Part shown: piece after piece, positions 54,251 through 61,845 of the stretch | Position numbering within the stretch: the first letter of the stretch is position 1 | Layout: the number at the start of each line of letters is the position of its first letter | Assembly (NCBI GenBank): GCA_035465395.1 | Contig: DATHRK010000101.1 | Span: 124,001-188,000, forward strand | DNA: 64,000 nt | Source of the DNA: DATHRK01 sp035465395 | GTDB taxonomy: Bacteria > Gemmatimonadota > Gemmatimonadetes > Longimicrobiales > RSA9 | Direction of reading: 5' to 3' | Made by a program: the position numbers and the translations under genes | The notes under the pieces: generated by a model | Database searches by the model: none | The model's input: the letters and a program-made list of their open reading frames with translations, nothing else | What the model was told of the DNA's origin: nothing

Positions 54251-55710
54251 CGCTCGTCGCCGGCCGGCGGGGACAGCGGGTCGCCCGGCCCCACGCCCGG
54301 ACCCTTGGACGCTCCCCCGTTGGCGCCAGCGGAGCCACCGCCCTGGCGCCCCTCCGCTTCCGTCGTCGACGCGCCATCCTCCACCGACGGCTCCGGCTCC
54401 GGGGCGCGCGCAGGAGCGGGGAAGTCGGCCGCCACGACGGTCTCTCCGCGTCCCACGACGGCGGCCTCCTTGCGTGGGGTGAGCTCACCGGCGCGGCGCA
54501 GCACACCGCGGGCCGTGATGGCGCCCAGGAGCTCGCTCCCCAGAACTCCCAGCACGACGATGCTGAAGACCGTCCCCCCGAAGCTTCCCGGGCCCAGCCG
54601 TACGGAGGGATAGCTGAGCATGATGCTGATCGCCATGGCGATGCTGATCCCCCCCTGGGGTACCAGCCCCAGGCCGATGCCTCGCGGGGTGGCGATGCCT
54701 ACGGGCACCACGGCGCGGGCGATCCAGCCCGCCGCGGTCTTGGCCACCACCCGCAGGGCGATATAGGCGACCGCGAGCGACACGGTGAGCCAGGTCGGGA
54801 AGTCGAGCAGCGCTCCCGCGAGCATCAGCAGGATCACGTAGATCGTCTTTTCCCACTCCTGGAGCGCCTGGTAGACCCGGCTGCGGATCGGCGAGACGTT
54901 GGCGATCACGACGCCCGCCACGGCGCAGACGAACAGCGGTGAAAGCGACGCGTAAAGGGCGGCCCCGGCGCCGAAGACGACCAGCCCGAGCAGGAAAAGA
55001 AGCAGCTCCTCCCGCTGCGGCCGCGGGCGACTCAGTAGCAGAAACAGCATGCCCAGCACGAGGCCCAGCGCGGTGGCGCCTCCGAGCACGATGAGGACAT
55101 CGGTCAGCGAACCGCCGGGAGCCGCCGCCCCGGGCGGGTGGACGGCGTAGTTGATCTGGAGTGCCGCGATTCCCACTACGGCGTCGAGGCTGGCGATGAA
55201 GAAGAGCAGCTGGGTCAGCCTGCCGCGCACCTGGAACGTGTCGCTCAGGAGCGCGATCGCCGCCGGCGTCGAAACGCACGCGGTCGCGGCCGCCGCTACG
55301 ATGGCCGTCCCCACGAGGTCCCCGCCGGCCATGAAGCCGCGTTCGCGGAGTAGGGAGAGGAGCCCGACGCCCAGGCCCAGGAACACGAGGAATGCAACGA
55401 CCGCCTGCACCAGCGCGATCGCCAGGTAGCTGCCGGGGAACTCGCGTAGCTGCCTCCGGTCGAGCTGCAGGCCGAAGAGCAACCCGATCCAGCCGAGTCC
55501 CAGCGCGAGGAACGGGTCCAGTCGGCCGATCAGGTCGCGCGCAAGCAGGTCCACGCCGTGGGAGCCCAGGACGAAGCCCACCAACAGCATGTGCATGCCG
55601 GTGATCCGGAGGAGCCGGGGGCCGAGCCTGCCCGTCCAGGTGGACAGGGAAAGTTTGGCTCCGGCGATGCCGAGGAGCAGCAGGACCAGGATGCCGACGA
55701 GTGGATTCAC
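54247..55710 (-). CDS. Cation/proton antiporter (CPA2/NhaP-like)
   Basis: A 487-aa membrane antiporter with about 12-13 helices; it starts NPLVGILVLLLLGIAGAKLS and has FLALGLGWIGLLFGLQLDRR, AVAGVVIANVSPIRSRVYQ and a late helix GGISIAMAISIMLSYP. The last 90 residues are a soluble, Pro/Glu/Gly-rich tail without a TrkA domain. It lies 36 bp after a PII-like gene and overlaps the glutaminase gene. The pair suggests a ligand-controlled antiporter; the ion (Na+ or K+) cannot be told. Confidence 0.88.
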   Translation of the reverse strand: MNPLVGILVLLLLGIAGAKLSLSTWTGRLGPRLLRITGMHMLLVGFVLGSHGVDLLARDLIGRLDPFLALGLGWIGLLFGLQLDRRQLREFPGSYLAIALVQAVVAFLVFLGLGVGLLSLLRERGFMAGGDLVGTAIVAAAATACVSTPAAIALLSDTFQVRGRLTQLLFFIASLDAVVGIAALQINYAVHPPGAAAPGGSLTDVLIVLGGATALGLVLGMLFLLLSRPRPQREELLLFLLGLVVFGAGAALYASLSPLFVCAVAGVVIANVSPIRSRVYQALQEWEKTIYVILLMLAGALLDFPTWLTVSLAVAYIALRVVAKTAAGWIARAVVPVGIATPRGIGLGLVPQGGISIAMAISIMLSYPSVRLGPGSFGGTVFSIVVLGVLGSELLGAITARGVLRRAGELTPRKEAAVVGRGETVVAADFPAPARAPEPEPSVEDGASTTEAEGRQGGGSAGANGGASKGPGVGPGDPLSPPAGDER

Positions 55711-55746
55711 GCCATCAACCTAGCTGCTGGAGCTAGCGGCGGTGGG

Positions 55747-56100
55747 TCAGGGACGGTCCTCGCCGAGCTCCGGCGCGAGGCCCTTCACGCGCAGGACCGG
55801 GAGCGTGAACACGATCCCCGTCGCGGGATCGTCCAGGTCCCCGCAGATCTCCGTCAGCAGCGCGATCGCGCCGTCCACCTTGGACTCGTCGTCGATCACG
55901 CTGAAGATCGTCTGGTTCTTCGGCCGCGAGCGCGCGATCAGCGTCTGGAGACCGGCGAAGATCGGGATGTCGTGGGCCAGCACGCGACCCATGCCTTCCG
56001 AGTTCACTATCGTCGCACCCGTGATCCCCAGCTCGAGGAAGCCGGACACGATCTCGTCCAGCTTCTCCTCCTGGTTGATGACGGCCACCAACAGCTGCAT
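55747..56100 (-). CDS. PII-like signalling protein linked to the antiporter
   Basis: A 117-aa protein from ATG 56100. The ferredoxin-like order fits PII: first strand MQLLVAVINQEEKLDEIVSG, then ELGITGATIVNSEGMGRV (the G-hhTV-x-x-x-G-x-G part), strand QTIFSVIDDESKVDGAIALL and C-terminal GIVFTLPVLRVKGL. The T-loop lacks the uridylylated Tyr of classical GlnB. PII-like proteins next to transporters bind nucleotides and gate the transporter. First gene of the four-gene operon; upstream in-frame sequence is not family-like. Confidence 0.78.
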   Translation of the reverse strand: MQLLVAVINQEEKLDEIVSGFLELGITGATIVNSEGMGRVLAHDIPIFAGLQTLIARSRPKNQTIFSVIDDESKVDGAIALLTEICGDLDDPATGIVFTLPVLRVKGLAPELGEDRP

Positions 56101-56268
56101 CGACGACCTCGACTCGGGGAGTGCGGATGCAAAGAAAGCCGAGCTCCGCCGAGGTCGGCCGCTGCTATGTTGAACGGCCGCGGCGAAGCGTGTCAAGCCG
56201 CGCACGACGCCGGGCCTCGATCCTGCATCACGGGCCGGGCAACCGTCGTACCCTGACCAGCGAGCCAG

Positions 56269-57564
56269 ATGCCCAAGTTCGTCGTCGAAGGCGGTCATCC
56301 CATCGGGGGACGCGTCCGCCCGGCCGGCAACAAGAACGCGGCGTTGCCCATGATCGCCGCGGCCGTCCTGACCGACGAGGAGGTGACGCTCGAGAACGTG
56401 CCCGACATCAAGGACGTGCGCACGCTGCTCGAGCTGCTTCGATCGATGCGCGCGGAGGCGGATTTCGTGGAGCCCGGCGTCGTCCGCATCCGAGCCGGGG
56501 GGCTCGATCCCTCGACGATGGAACCGGCGCTGGCTTCCCGAATCCGCGGCTCGATCCTGCTGGCCGGCCCGATGCTCGCCCGCCACGGGGCGATCCGGCT
56601 GCCGCCGCCCGGCGGCGACGTGATCGGCAGGCGTCGGGTCGACACGCACTTCCTGGCGCTGCGCCGGCTGGGCGCCGAGGTCGCGTCGGAAGGCGCCTAC
56701 CAGATGGAGACCGACGGGCTCGAGGGCACCGACATCTTCCTGGACGAGCCGAGCGTGACCGCGACCGAGAACGCGGTGATGGCGGCGTCGCTCGCGCGGG
56801 GCACGACCCGGCTGCGAAACGCCGCGGCCGAGCCACACGTACAGGATCTATGCGCGATGCTCCAGGGGATGGGGGCGCGCGTCGACGGCGTCGGCACCGG
56901 CACGCTCGTGATCGAGGGCGCCGACCGCTTGGGGGGCGGGCGCTTCCGGATCGGCAGCGACCACATCGAGGTCGGCTCCTTCATCGGACTCGCCGCCATG
57001 ACGGGCGGCGAGCTGACCATCGAGGACGCCGCCACCGAGCACCTGGACTCGACGCTCGTGGGCTTCGACCGGCTCGGGGTCCGCTGCGAGGTCCGAGGCG
57101 GGGACCTTTTCGTCCCCGCGGATCAGTCGCTCGAGGTGCGGACGGATCTGGGCGGTCACATTCCCAAGATCGACGACGGGCCGTGGCCGGCGTTCCCGGC
57201 CGACCTGACCTCGATCGCGCTGGTCGTCGCCACGCAGTGCCGCGGCACGGTCCTGATCCACGAGAAGATGTTCGAGTCTCGCATGTTCTTCGTGGACAAG
57301 ATCATCAGCATGGGCGCCAACATCGTCCTGTGCGACCCTCACAGGGCGGTGGTCGTCGGGCCGTCCAAGCTGCGAGGCGGATCGGTCGACAGCCCGGACA
57401 TTCGCGCCGGGATGGCCCTGCTGCTGGCGGCGCTCGCGGCGCAGGGACGCAGCGAGATCCGGGAGATCGGACAGATCGAGCGGGGGTACGAGCGCATCGA
57501 CGAGCGCCTGCGCGCGCTCGGAGCGCAGATTCGGCGCGCGGACTCGCGCGAGAACGGATCCTGA
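56269..57564 (+). CDS. murA: UDP-GlcNAc enolpyruvyltransferase MurA, Asp-type
   Basis: First committed step of peptidoglycan synthesis. The 431-aa product has the lysine site RPAGNKNAALPM, RGSILLAGPMLAR and the active loop PPPGGDVIGRRRVDTH. The residue that is Cys115 in E. coli is Asp117 here (codon GAC, 56617-56619). Cys-to-Asp enzymes remain active but are not alkylated by fosfomycin, as in mycobacteria, Chlamydia and Borrelia. Start ATG 56269. Confidence 0.95.
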   Translation: MPKFVVEGGHPIGGRVRPAGNKNAALPMIAAAVLTDEEVTLENVPDIKDVRTLLELLRSMRAEADFVEPGVVRIRAGGLDPSTMEPALASRIRGSILLAGPMLARHGAIRLPPPGGDVIGRRRVDTHFLALRRLGAEVASEGAYQMETDGLEGTDIFLDEPSVTATENAVMAASLARGTTRLRNAAAEPHVQDLCAMLQGMGARVDGVGTGTLVIEGADRLGGGRFRIGSDHIEVGSFIGLAAMTGGELTIEDAATEHLDSTLVGFDRLGVRCEVRGGDLFVPADQSLEVRTDLGGHIPKIDDGPWPAFPADLTSIALVVATQCRGTVLIHEKMFESRMFFVDKIISMGANIVLCDPHRAVVVGPSKLRGGSVDSPDIRAGMALLLAALAAQGRSEIREIGQIERGYERIDERLRALGAQIRRADSRENGS

Positions 57565-57597
57565 GGACGACACGGAAGCACCAGCCGAGGAGGCGAT

Positions 57598-57960
57598 ATG
57601 ACGGAGCAGGACGAAGGTACCCGCAGGCCCAATCCCGGCGACGCGGTCCGGGACGGCATCCGCTCGGGGATCGGCATGCTCATCGCGATGAAGGAGGCCC
57701 TGGAGGAAACGATTGCGGACCTCCGCGACCGCGGCGAGCTCACCCCCGAACGGGCCAAGGAGACCATCAAGACAACCATGAGCCGGGCCCAGGAGAAGGC
57801 CGAGGCGTTCGTCGCGGACACGCGCGAGCGGCTGGACTTCGTCCCCCGCAAGGAGTTCGACGACCTGCGCGCCGAAGTCGAGCGGCTGCGCGCGAAGCTG
57901 GCCGATCGGCTGGGGCAGGGCGACGGGCCCGCAGCGGACGTGCCGGTGGACGGTGACTGA
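57598..57960 (+). CDS. Coiled-coil protein after murA, phasin/UbiK-like
   Basis: A 120-aa acidic, almost wholly helical protein. The centre is ALEETIADLRDRGELTPERA then KETIKTTMSRAQEKAEAFVA, and the C-terminus DFVPRKEFDDLRAEVERLRA resembles the trimeric coiled coil of UbiK/BMFP or phasin-related proteins. No signal or membrane segment. It lies 33 bp after murA and overlaps pgeF by 8 bp. Function unknown. Confidence 0.65.
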   Translation: MTEQDEGTRRPNPGDAVRDGIRSGIGMLIAMKEALEETIADLRDRGELTPERAKETIKTTMSRAQEKAEAFVADTRERLDFVPRKEFDDLRAEVERLRAKLADRLGQGDGPAADVPVDGD

Positions 57961-58771
57961 GAGCGGTTCCACCGCGGTAGGGATGTCCCCGGATGGGGAC
58001 CACGTCGGCGGGGCGCGCGAGGTGACGGAGGTATCCGTCCCCGGCGCCCCGCCGCGCGTCGTGCATCCGGAGTGGGCCCGGCGGATGCCCTGGCTGGCGC
58101 AGGGCGTGACCACGCGGGCGAACGACGGCGCGGCGTTCGACATGGGCTTCTTCGGCGCCACGCCGGTGGGCGAGACCATCGCGCGCTGGACGACCCTCCG
58201 CGCCGCTGCGGACTGCCCGCGCGCGGTGCACTCCCGGCAGGTGCACGGTGCGCGCGTCGCCCCCCACGATCGATGCGCGCCCGGCTTGTTCGTCGGGGAG
58301 GGCGCCGACGGGCACGTGACGTCCACCCCCGGCCTCCTTCTCACGATCTCGATCGCGGACTGCGTACCGGCGTTGCTCGTGGACGCCGAGAGGCGCGCCG
58401 TCGGGCTAGTCCACGCCGGGTGGCGGGGCGCGGCCGCGGGTGCTCTCGAGGCGGGCATCGATGCGCTGGTGGACGCCGGTAGCCGGCCGGGCGACCTCCT
58501 GCTGCATCTCGGTCCGGCGATCTGCGGCGCGTGCTACGAGGTCGGCCCGGAAGTGTTCGAGGCGCTGGCGCAGGAGGTGCCGGCGGCGCCTTCCCCGATC
58601 GACCTGCGGGACGTCCTGCGCCGGCGGGCGATCGCCGCGGGCGTGCTGGGCGGGCACGTCACGACGTCTACGCTTTGCACGCGGTGCGGGCGCGGCGGCG
58701 GCCGACGCTTCCATTCACACCGCGCCGGGGATGCCGAGCGCCAGATCGCCTTCCTCGGAATCCGCGCGTGA
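57953..58771 (+). CDS. pgeF: Peptidoglycan editing factor PgeF (YfiH/laccase-like)
   Basis: Removes mis-incorporated residues from peptidoglycan precursors; the fold was earlier called multicopper polyphenol oxidase. The 272-aa product starts at GTG 57953. Zinc ligands are in VHSRQVHG, ISIADCVPALL and GLVHAGWRG. The C-terminal STLCTRCGRGGGRRFHSHR has the usual Cys/His pattern. Functional pairing with murA upstream is sensible. The first 30 residues are non-conserved, so an internal start is possible. Confidence 0.92.
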   Translation: MTESGSTAVGMSPDGDHVGGAREVTEVSVPGAPPRVVHPEWARRMPWLAQGVTTRANDGAAFDMGFFGATPVGETIARWTTLRAAADCPRAVHSRQVHGARVAPHDRCAPGLFVGEGADGHVTSTPGLLLTISIADCVPALLVDAERRAVGLVHAGWRGAAAGALEAGIDALVDAGSRPGDLLLHLGPAICGACYEVGPEVFEALAQEVPAAPSPIDLRDVLRRRAIAAGVLGGHVTTSTLCTRCGRGGGRRFHSHRAGDAERQIAFLGIRA

Positions 58772-58986
58772 CGCCGCCCGCGCCGCCCGCGGGGCTGTGC
58801 GCGTCGTGTGTCCACGCGAGGGTCCTGAGAAGTCGCAGGGGCTCCCGCTTCTACCTGTGCGGGCTGGCGGCCACCCGGCCGTCCTTCCCACGTTATCCTC
58901 GTCTGCCCGTCCTCTCGTGTGCCGGCTACGCGAGCGCGTCGGACGGGCCCTTCGAAGCTCCAAGGGAAGGTTTGCCCCATGAGTGA
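58768..58986 (+). CDS. Small four-cysteine zinc-ribbon-like protein
   Basis: A 72-aa protein from GTG 58768, within the pgeF stop (GTGA). LCASCVHARVLRSRRGSRFY then LCGLAATRPSFPRYPRLPV and SCAGY form a C-x2-C ... C ... C pattern with an ending PRYPRLPVxxCxGY. This is a recurrent small-protein family in bacteria with no known role. Its last 8 bases overlap the start of the OsmC-type gene, so it is the closest partner of that gene. Confidence 0.78.
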   Translation: MTPPAPPAGLCASCVHARVLRSRRGSRFYLCGLAATRPSFPRYPRLPVLSCAGYASASDGPFEAPREGLPHE

Positions 58987-59437
58987 CCCGCTCTACACCG
59001 CGCACGCCGAGATCCGCAAGGTCCAGGGCCTGCACCGGCGCGCCCGCCTGGCGACCGGCCACGAGGTCGACTTCGGCGTGCACGGGCCAATCAAGGAGTT
59101 CTACCGGCTGGGGGGGCCGGACCTGCCGCTCCCCGTCGACTACCTGGTAGCGGGCACGGGCGCCTGACTGCTCGGTACGCTCAACGGCGCGCTGGAGGCG
59201 CGCGAGATCACGCTGGAGCCCGACGCCATCGAGGCGTCGGTGGAGGGTCACAACGAAGTGCGTGAGCGGATCCCCGTCCTCACGCGCGTGCACGTGTCCT
59301 ATCGCTTGCGGATTCCCCCGGGCTCGCGGGAGGTCGTGGAGCGGGCTCTGTCACGGCACGTGGACAAGTGCCCGACCGCGCAGACCCTCGAGGGCGCCGT
59401 GGAGGTGACCTGGGAGGCCGCGATCGAAGAGGGCTGA
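58979..59437 (+). CDS. OsmC-family peroxiredoxin, predicted selenoprotein (in-frame UGA = Sec63)
   Basis: OsmC/Ohr proteins reduce peroxides with a pair of cysteines. One continuous frame of 153 codons runs from ATG 58979 (with AAGGGAAGG upstream) to 59437, broken only by TGA at 59165-59167. The N-terminal part (SDPLYTAHAEIRKVQGLHRR; TGHEVDFGVHGPIKEF) and C-terminal part (HVSYRLRIPPGSREVVERAL; SRHVDKCPTAQTLEGAV) are both clear OsmC sequence in the same frame. The TGA falls at AGTGA-x-LLGTLNGALE, exactly where OsmC has its first reactive cysteine (A-C-hhhh). The second, Cys131, is in KCPTAQTL. A SECIS-like hairpin lies at 59180-59206. I infer a 152-aa selenoprotein. The alternative is a fresh nonsense mutation, but that would not predict the position or the hairpin. 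Confidence 0.85.
59165..59167 (+). other. In-frame UGA, predicted selenocysteine codon 63
   Basis: The TGA is in phase with the OsmC frame on both sides and replaces the first redox cysteine. Flanking protein: VAGTGA then LLGTLNGALE. Confidence 0.82.
59180..59206 (+). promoter_or_regulatory. Bacterial SECIS element
   Basis: Six perfect G-C pairs, GCGCGC (59187-59192) with GCGCGC (59198-59203), close a five-base loop UGGAG (59193-59197) that carries the GG required for SelB binding. Below it CUC (59180-59182) pairs with GAG (59204-59206) across a 4-base bulge. The loop starts 26 nt after the UGA, inside the usual bacterial range of about 16-37. Confidence 0.78.
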
Positions 59438-59510
59438 TCGGGCGCCGTCCGTCCCATCGGCGGGTCGGAGCGCTCGGAGCGAGCGCTGGGCGCGCGTGCG
59501 CCGCCCCGGC

Positions 59511-59539
59511 TTGCAGGAAAAACCCGTTTCCTCTAGATT
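59511..59539 (+). promoter_or_regulatory. Sigma-70-type promoter for rimP-nusA-infB
   Basis: TTGCAG (59511-59516), a 17-bp spacer and TAGATT (59534-59539) lie in the 277-bp gap after the OsmC gene. An earlier hairpin without U-tract (59469-59487) could end the upstream transcript. Confidence 0.6.
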
Positions 59540-59585
59540 CGTCAGGCGGTTGAGGCGCGAGCGCGGCGTGTGGACCACCGCGGTC

Positions 59586-59611
59586 AGTGGGGGCAGAACC
59601 CCCACTTTTTT
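59586..59611 (+). terminator. Intrinsic terminator/attenuator in the rimP leader
   Basis: AGTGGGGG (59586-59593), loop CAGAA, CCCCCACT (59599-59606) and a six-T run (59606-59611). It lies downstream of the promoter at 59511 and upstream of rimP, so it is best read as an attenuator of the rimP-nusA-infB operon. Leader terminators occur at this place in other bacteria, where NusA feeds back on its own operon. Confidence 0.75.
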
Positions 59612-59714
59612 ATTGCAGTAGGTCCCGGATCGCCGGGGTCCGATCGTGGGTCGCCGAGGGAGGCGCCCTGCCTGCCCCGGGGCGCCCTCCGCACCGGGCT
59701 CTGGCAGGGTCGGT

Positions 59715-60200
59715 ATGATGGACGCACTCGAGCAGGCAATCGAGGACAGCTTGGAGGCGCAGGGGCTGGAGCTGGTGGAGCTCGAGCGAGCTGGCTCGCG
59801 GCAACGCCCGATCCTGCGGCTGCGCGTGGACCGGCCGGAAAGCCGGCCCGGAAGCGGCGTGACAGTGGACGATTGCGCCCGCGCCAGCCGGGCTGTCGAG
59901 GCGATGCTGGAGGGCCGGGGCGACGTTCCCGAGCGGTACACGCTCGAGGTGTCCTCGCCGGGGGTCGAGCGGCCGCTCGTGCGCGAGCGCGACTACCGCC
60001 GTTTCCGCGGGGAGGAGGTCGCGCTCAAGGGCGCGGCTGCCCTGGCGGGGCGTGCCAAGCGTTTGCAGGGCACACTGTTGGGTCTGAGCGAGGACGGCGG
60101 CGCCGTGCGATTGCGCCTGCCGGATGGCGAGGAATTGGCGGTGCCGCGGGATGAGATTACCCGCGCGCACCTCGTGTTTCGCTGGGGCGAGTCGGGGTAG
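59715..60200 (+). CDS. rimP: Ribosome maturation factor RimP
   Basis: Needed for 30S subunit maturation. The 161-aa product starts at ATG 59715 or 59718 (ATGATG). GLELVELERAGSRQRPILRL, VTVDDCARASRAVEAMLEG and YTLEVSSPGVERPLVRERDY are the family motifs, with a C-terminal SH3-like domain. Follows the attenuator at 59586. Confidence 0.94.
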   Translation: MMDALEQAIEDSLEAQGLELVELERAGSRQRPILRLRVDRPESRPGSGVTVDDCARASRAVEAMLEGRGDVPERYTLEVSSPGVERPLVRERDYRRFRGEEVALKGAAALAGRAKRLQGTLLGLSEDGGAVRLRLPDGEELAVPRDEITRAHLVFRWGESG

Positions 60201-60239
60201 GAACCGGCCACTCCAGCCATAGCGAGCTGACGAGCGACG

Positions 60240-61832
60240 ATGGACGCAACACAAATTCTCGGGGCCTTTCGCGAGCTCGGTGAAGTCAAGGAGCTGACGA
60301 AGGAAGACCTGCACGAGCTGCTCAAGGACGGCATCATGGCCGCCCTGGCGCGCCGCTACGGCCTGAACGTCGAGGCGGAGATCAAGATCGACGAGGAGCA
60401 GGGCTCGATCGACATCACCGTGCTGAAGGAGGTCGTCGAGACGGTCGAGGACCCCTCTCGGGAGATCTCTCTCGAGGAGGCTCGCTGGGACGACCCCGAC
60501 TTCCAGGTCGGCGACGTGCTGGAGATCCCTGTCGAGTTCTCGCAGTTCGGCCGCAACGCCGTCATGGCCGCCAAGCAGCGCATCATCCAGAAGGTGCGCG
60601 AGGGTGAGCGCGACAAGATCCGCGCGGAGTACGAGCATCGCGTCGGCGAGCTGCTGTCGGCGGAGATCCAGCAGGTCGAGCGCGGCAAGCTGGTCGTGAT
60701 GGTGAACCGGTCCAGGGACGCGGACGCGATCATCCCGTGGAAGGAGCAGAACCCGCGGGAGCGCTTCCGCCAGGGCGAACCGATCAGGGCGGTGCTGAAG
60801 AAGGTCGAGGAGACCTCCAAGGGTCCACGGCTGATCTTCTCGCGGGCCGACCCGCTGTTCGTCGCGGCGCTGTTCAAGCTCGAGGTGCCCGAGATCGCGC
60901 AGAACCTGGTCGAGATCAAGGGCATCGCGCGCGAGGTGGGCGGGCGCACGAAGGTAGCCGTAGCGTCGCGCGACGACTCGATCGACCCGGTCGGCGCCTG
61001 CGTCGGGCTGAAGGGCTCGCGTGTGCAGGCCGTGGTCGGCGAGCTCGGCGGCGAGCGTATCGACATCGTGCCCTGGCACCCGGACCCCGAGGTCTACGCG
61101 CGCAGGGCGCTCGCGCCGGCGCAGGTGGCCAAGGTGCTGAGCGACCCGGACCGCGGCGTCATCACCGCGATCGTGGATGAGGACCAGCTCTCGCTGGCGA
61201 TCGGTCGGAACGGCCAGAACGTGAGGCTGGCGAGCCAGCTCATCGGCTGGCAGATCGACCTCTACGGGAGCCGGGAGTGGCTGGAGAAGGGCGCCGACGA
61301 CGCGCTGTTCGGGGGTGCCAGCGGCGAGTACGAGGTCGCCGACTTCCCGCTCAACGAACTGGCCATCGCACCGGAGACGTTGGCCGCCCTGGAAGGCGCC
61401 GGATATACTACCTTCTTGGACATCATCGACCTGGATCGTCGGGATCTGCTGGCGATCGAGGGCATGGATGAGGGAGGCGTAGACGCGGTGCTGGCGCTGA
61501 TCGACGAGCTCACCGTCGAAGAGGCGCCGACCCCGACGGCTGCGCCGACCCAAGCCGCGCCTACCGACGACGAGCTGGAAGAGGTCGCGGAGCTGCTCGG
61601 GCTGGACGCCCCGAGCCCCGAGGCCGCCGAGGGCGGCACCGAAGAGGACGGCGGTGCCGTCGATGGATCGGCGGCCGACGATGTGGGAAACGAAGGCGAG
61701 ATCGAGGCAGCTGCGGCCGACGAGGGCGCGATCGAGGCCGCCGAGGCCAGCGACTCGTCGGAGGAGGTTGAGGTCGAGGCCGGCGCGGTCGCCGGCGAGG
61801 TCGAGGAGCGCGGCGACGGCGACGAAGCCTGA
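60240..61832 (+). CDS. nusA: Transcription factor NusA with acidic C-terminal tail
   Basis: Controls pausing, termination and antitermination. The 530-aa product has the N-terminal RNA-polymerase domain (1-125), S1 domain (about 130-200), two KH domains (GACVGLKGSRVQAVVGELGG; AIGRNGQNVRLASQLIGWQI) and a helix-hairpin-helix repeat (LAALEGAGYTTFLDIIDLDR). Residues after about 420 form an Ala/Glu/Asp tail without known motif. It starts 39 bp after rimP. Confidence 0.95.
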   Translation: MDATQILGAFRELGEVKELTKEDLHELLKDGIMAALARRYGLNVEAEIKIDEEQGSIDITVLKEVVETVEDPSREISLEEARWDDPDFQVGDVLEIPVEFSQFGRNAVMAAKQRIIQKVREGERDKIRAEYEHRVGELLSAEIQQVERGKLVVMVNRSRDADAIIPWKEQNPRERFRQGEPIRAVLKKVEETSKGPRLIFSRADPLFVAALFKLEVPEIAQNLVEIKGIAREVGGRTKVAVASRDDSIDPVGACVGLKGSRVQAVVGELGGERIDIVPWHPDPEVYARRALAPAQVAKVLSDPDRGVITAIVDEDQLSLAIGRNGQNVRLASQLIGWQIDLYGSREWLEKGADDALFGGASGEYEVADFPLNELAIAPETLAALEGAGYTTFLDIIDLDRRDLLAIEGMDEGGVDAVLALIDELTVEEAPTPTAAPTQAAPTDDELEEVAELLGLDAPSPEAAEGGTEEDGGAVDGSAADDVGNEGEIEAAAADEGAIEAAEASDSSEEVEVEAGAVAGEVEERGDGDEA

Positions 61833-61845
61833 CGCGGCGCTGCGG

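Noticed and set aside
59165..59437. OsmC gene read as a pseudogene or sequencing error
   Set aside because: The interruption is a single TGA at the redox-Cys position, the frame is unchanged on both sides, and a GG-loop hairpin follows at SECIS distance. A random lesion would not be expected to give all three.
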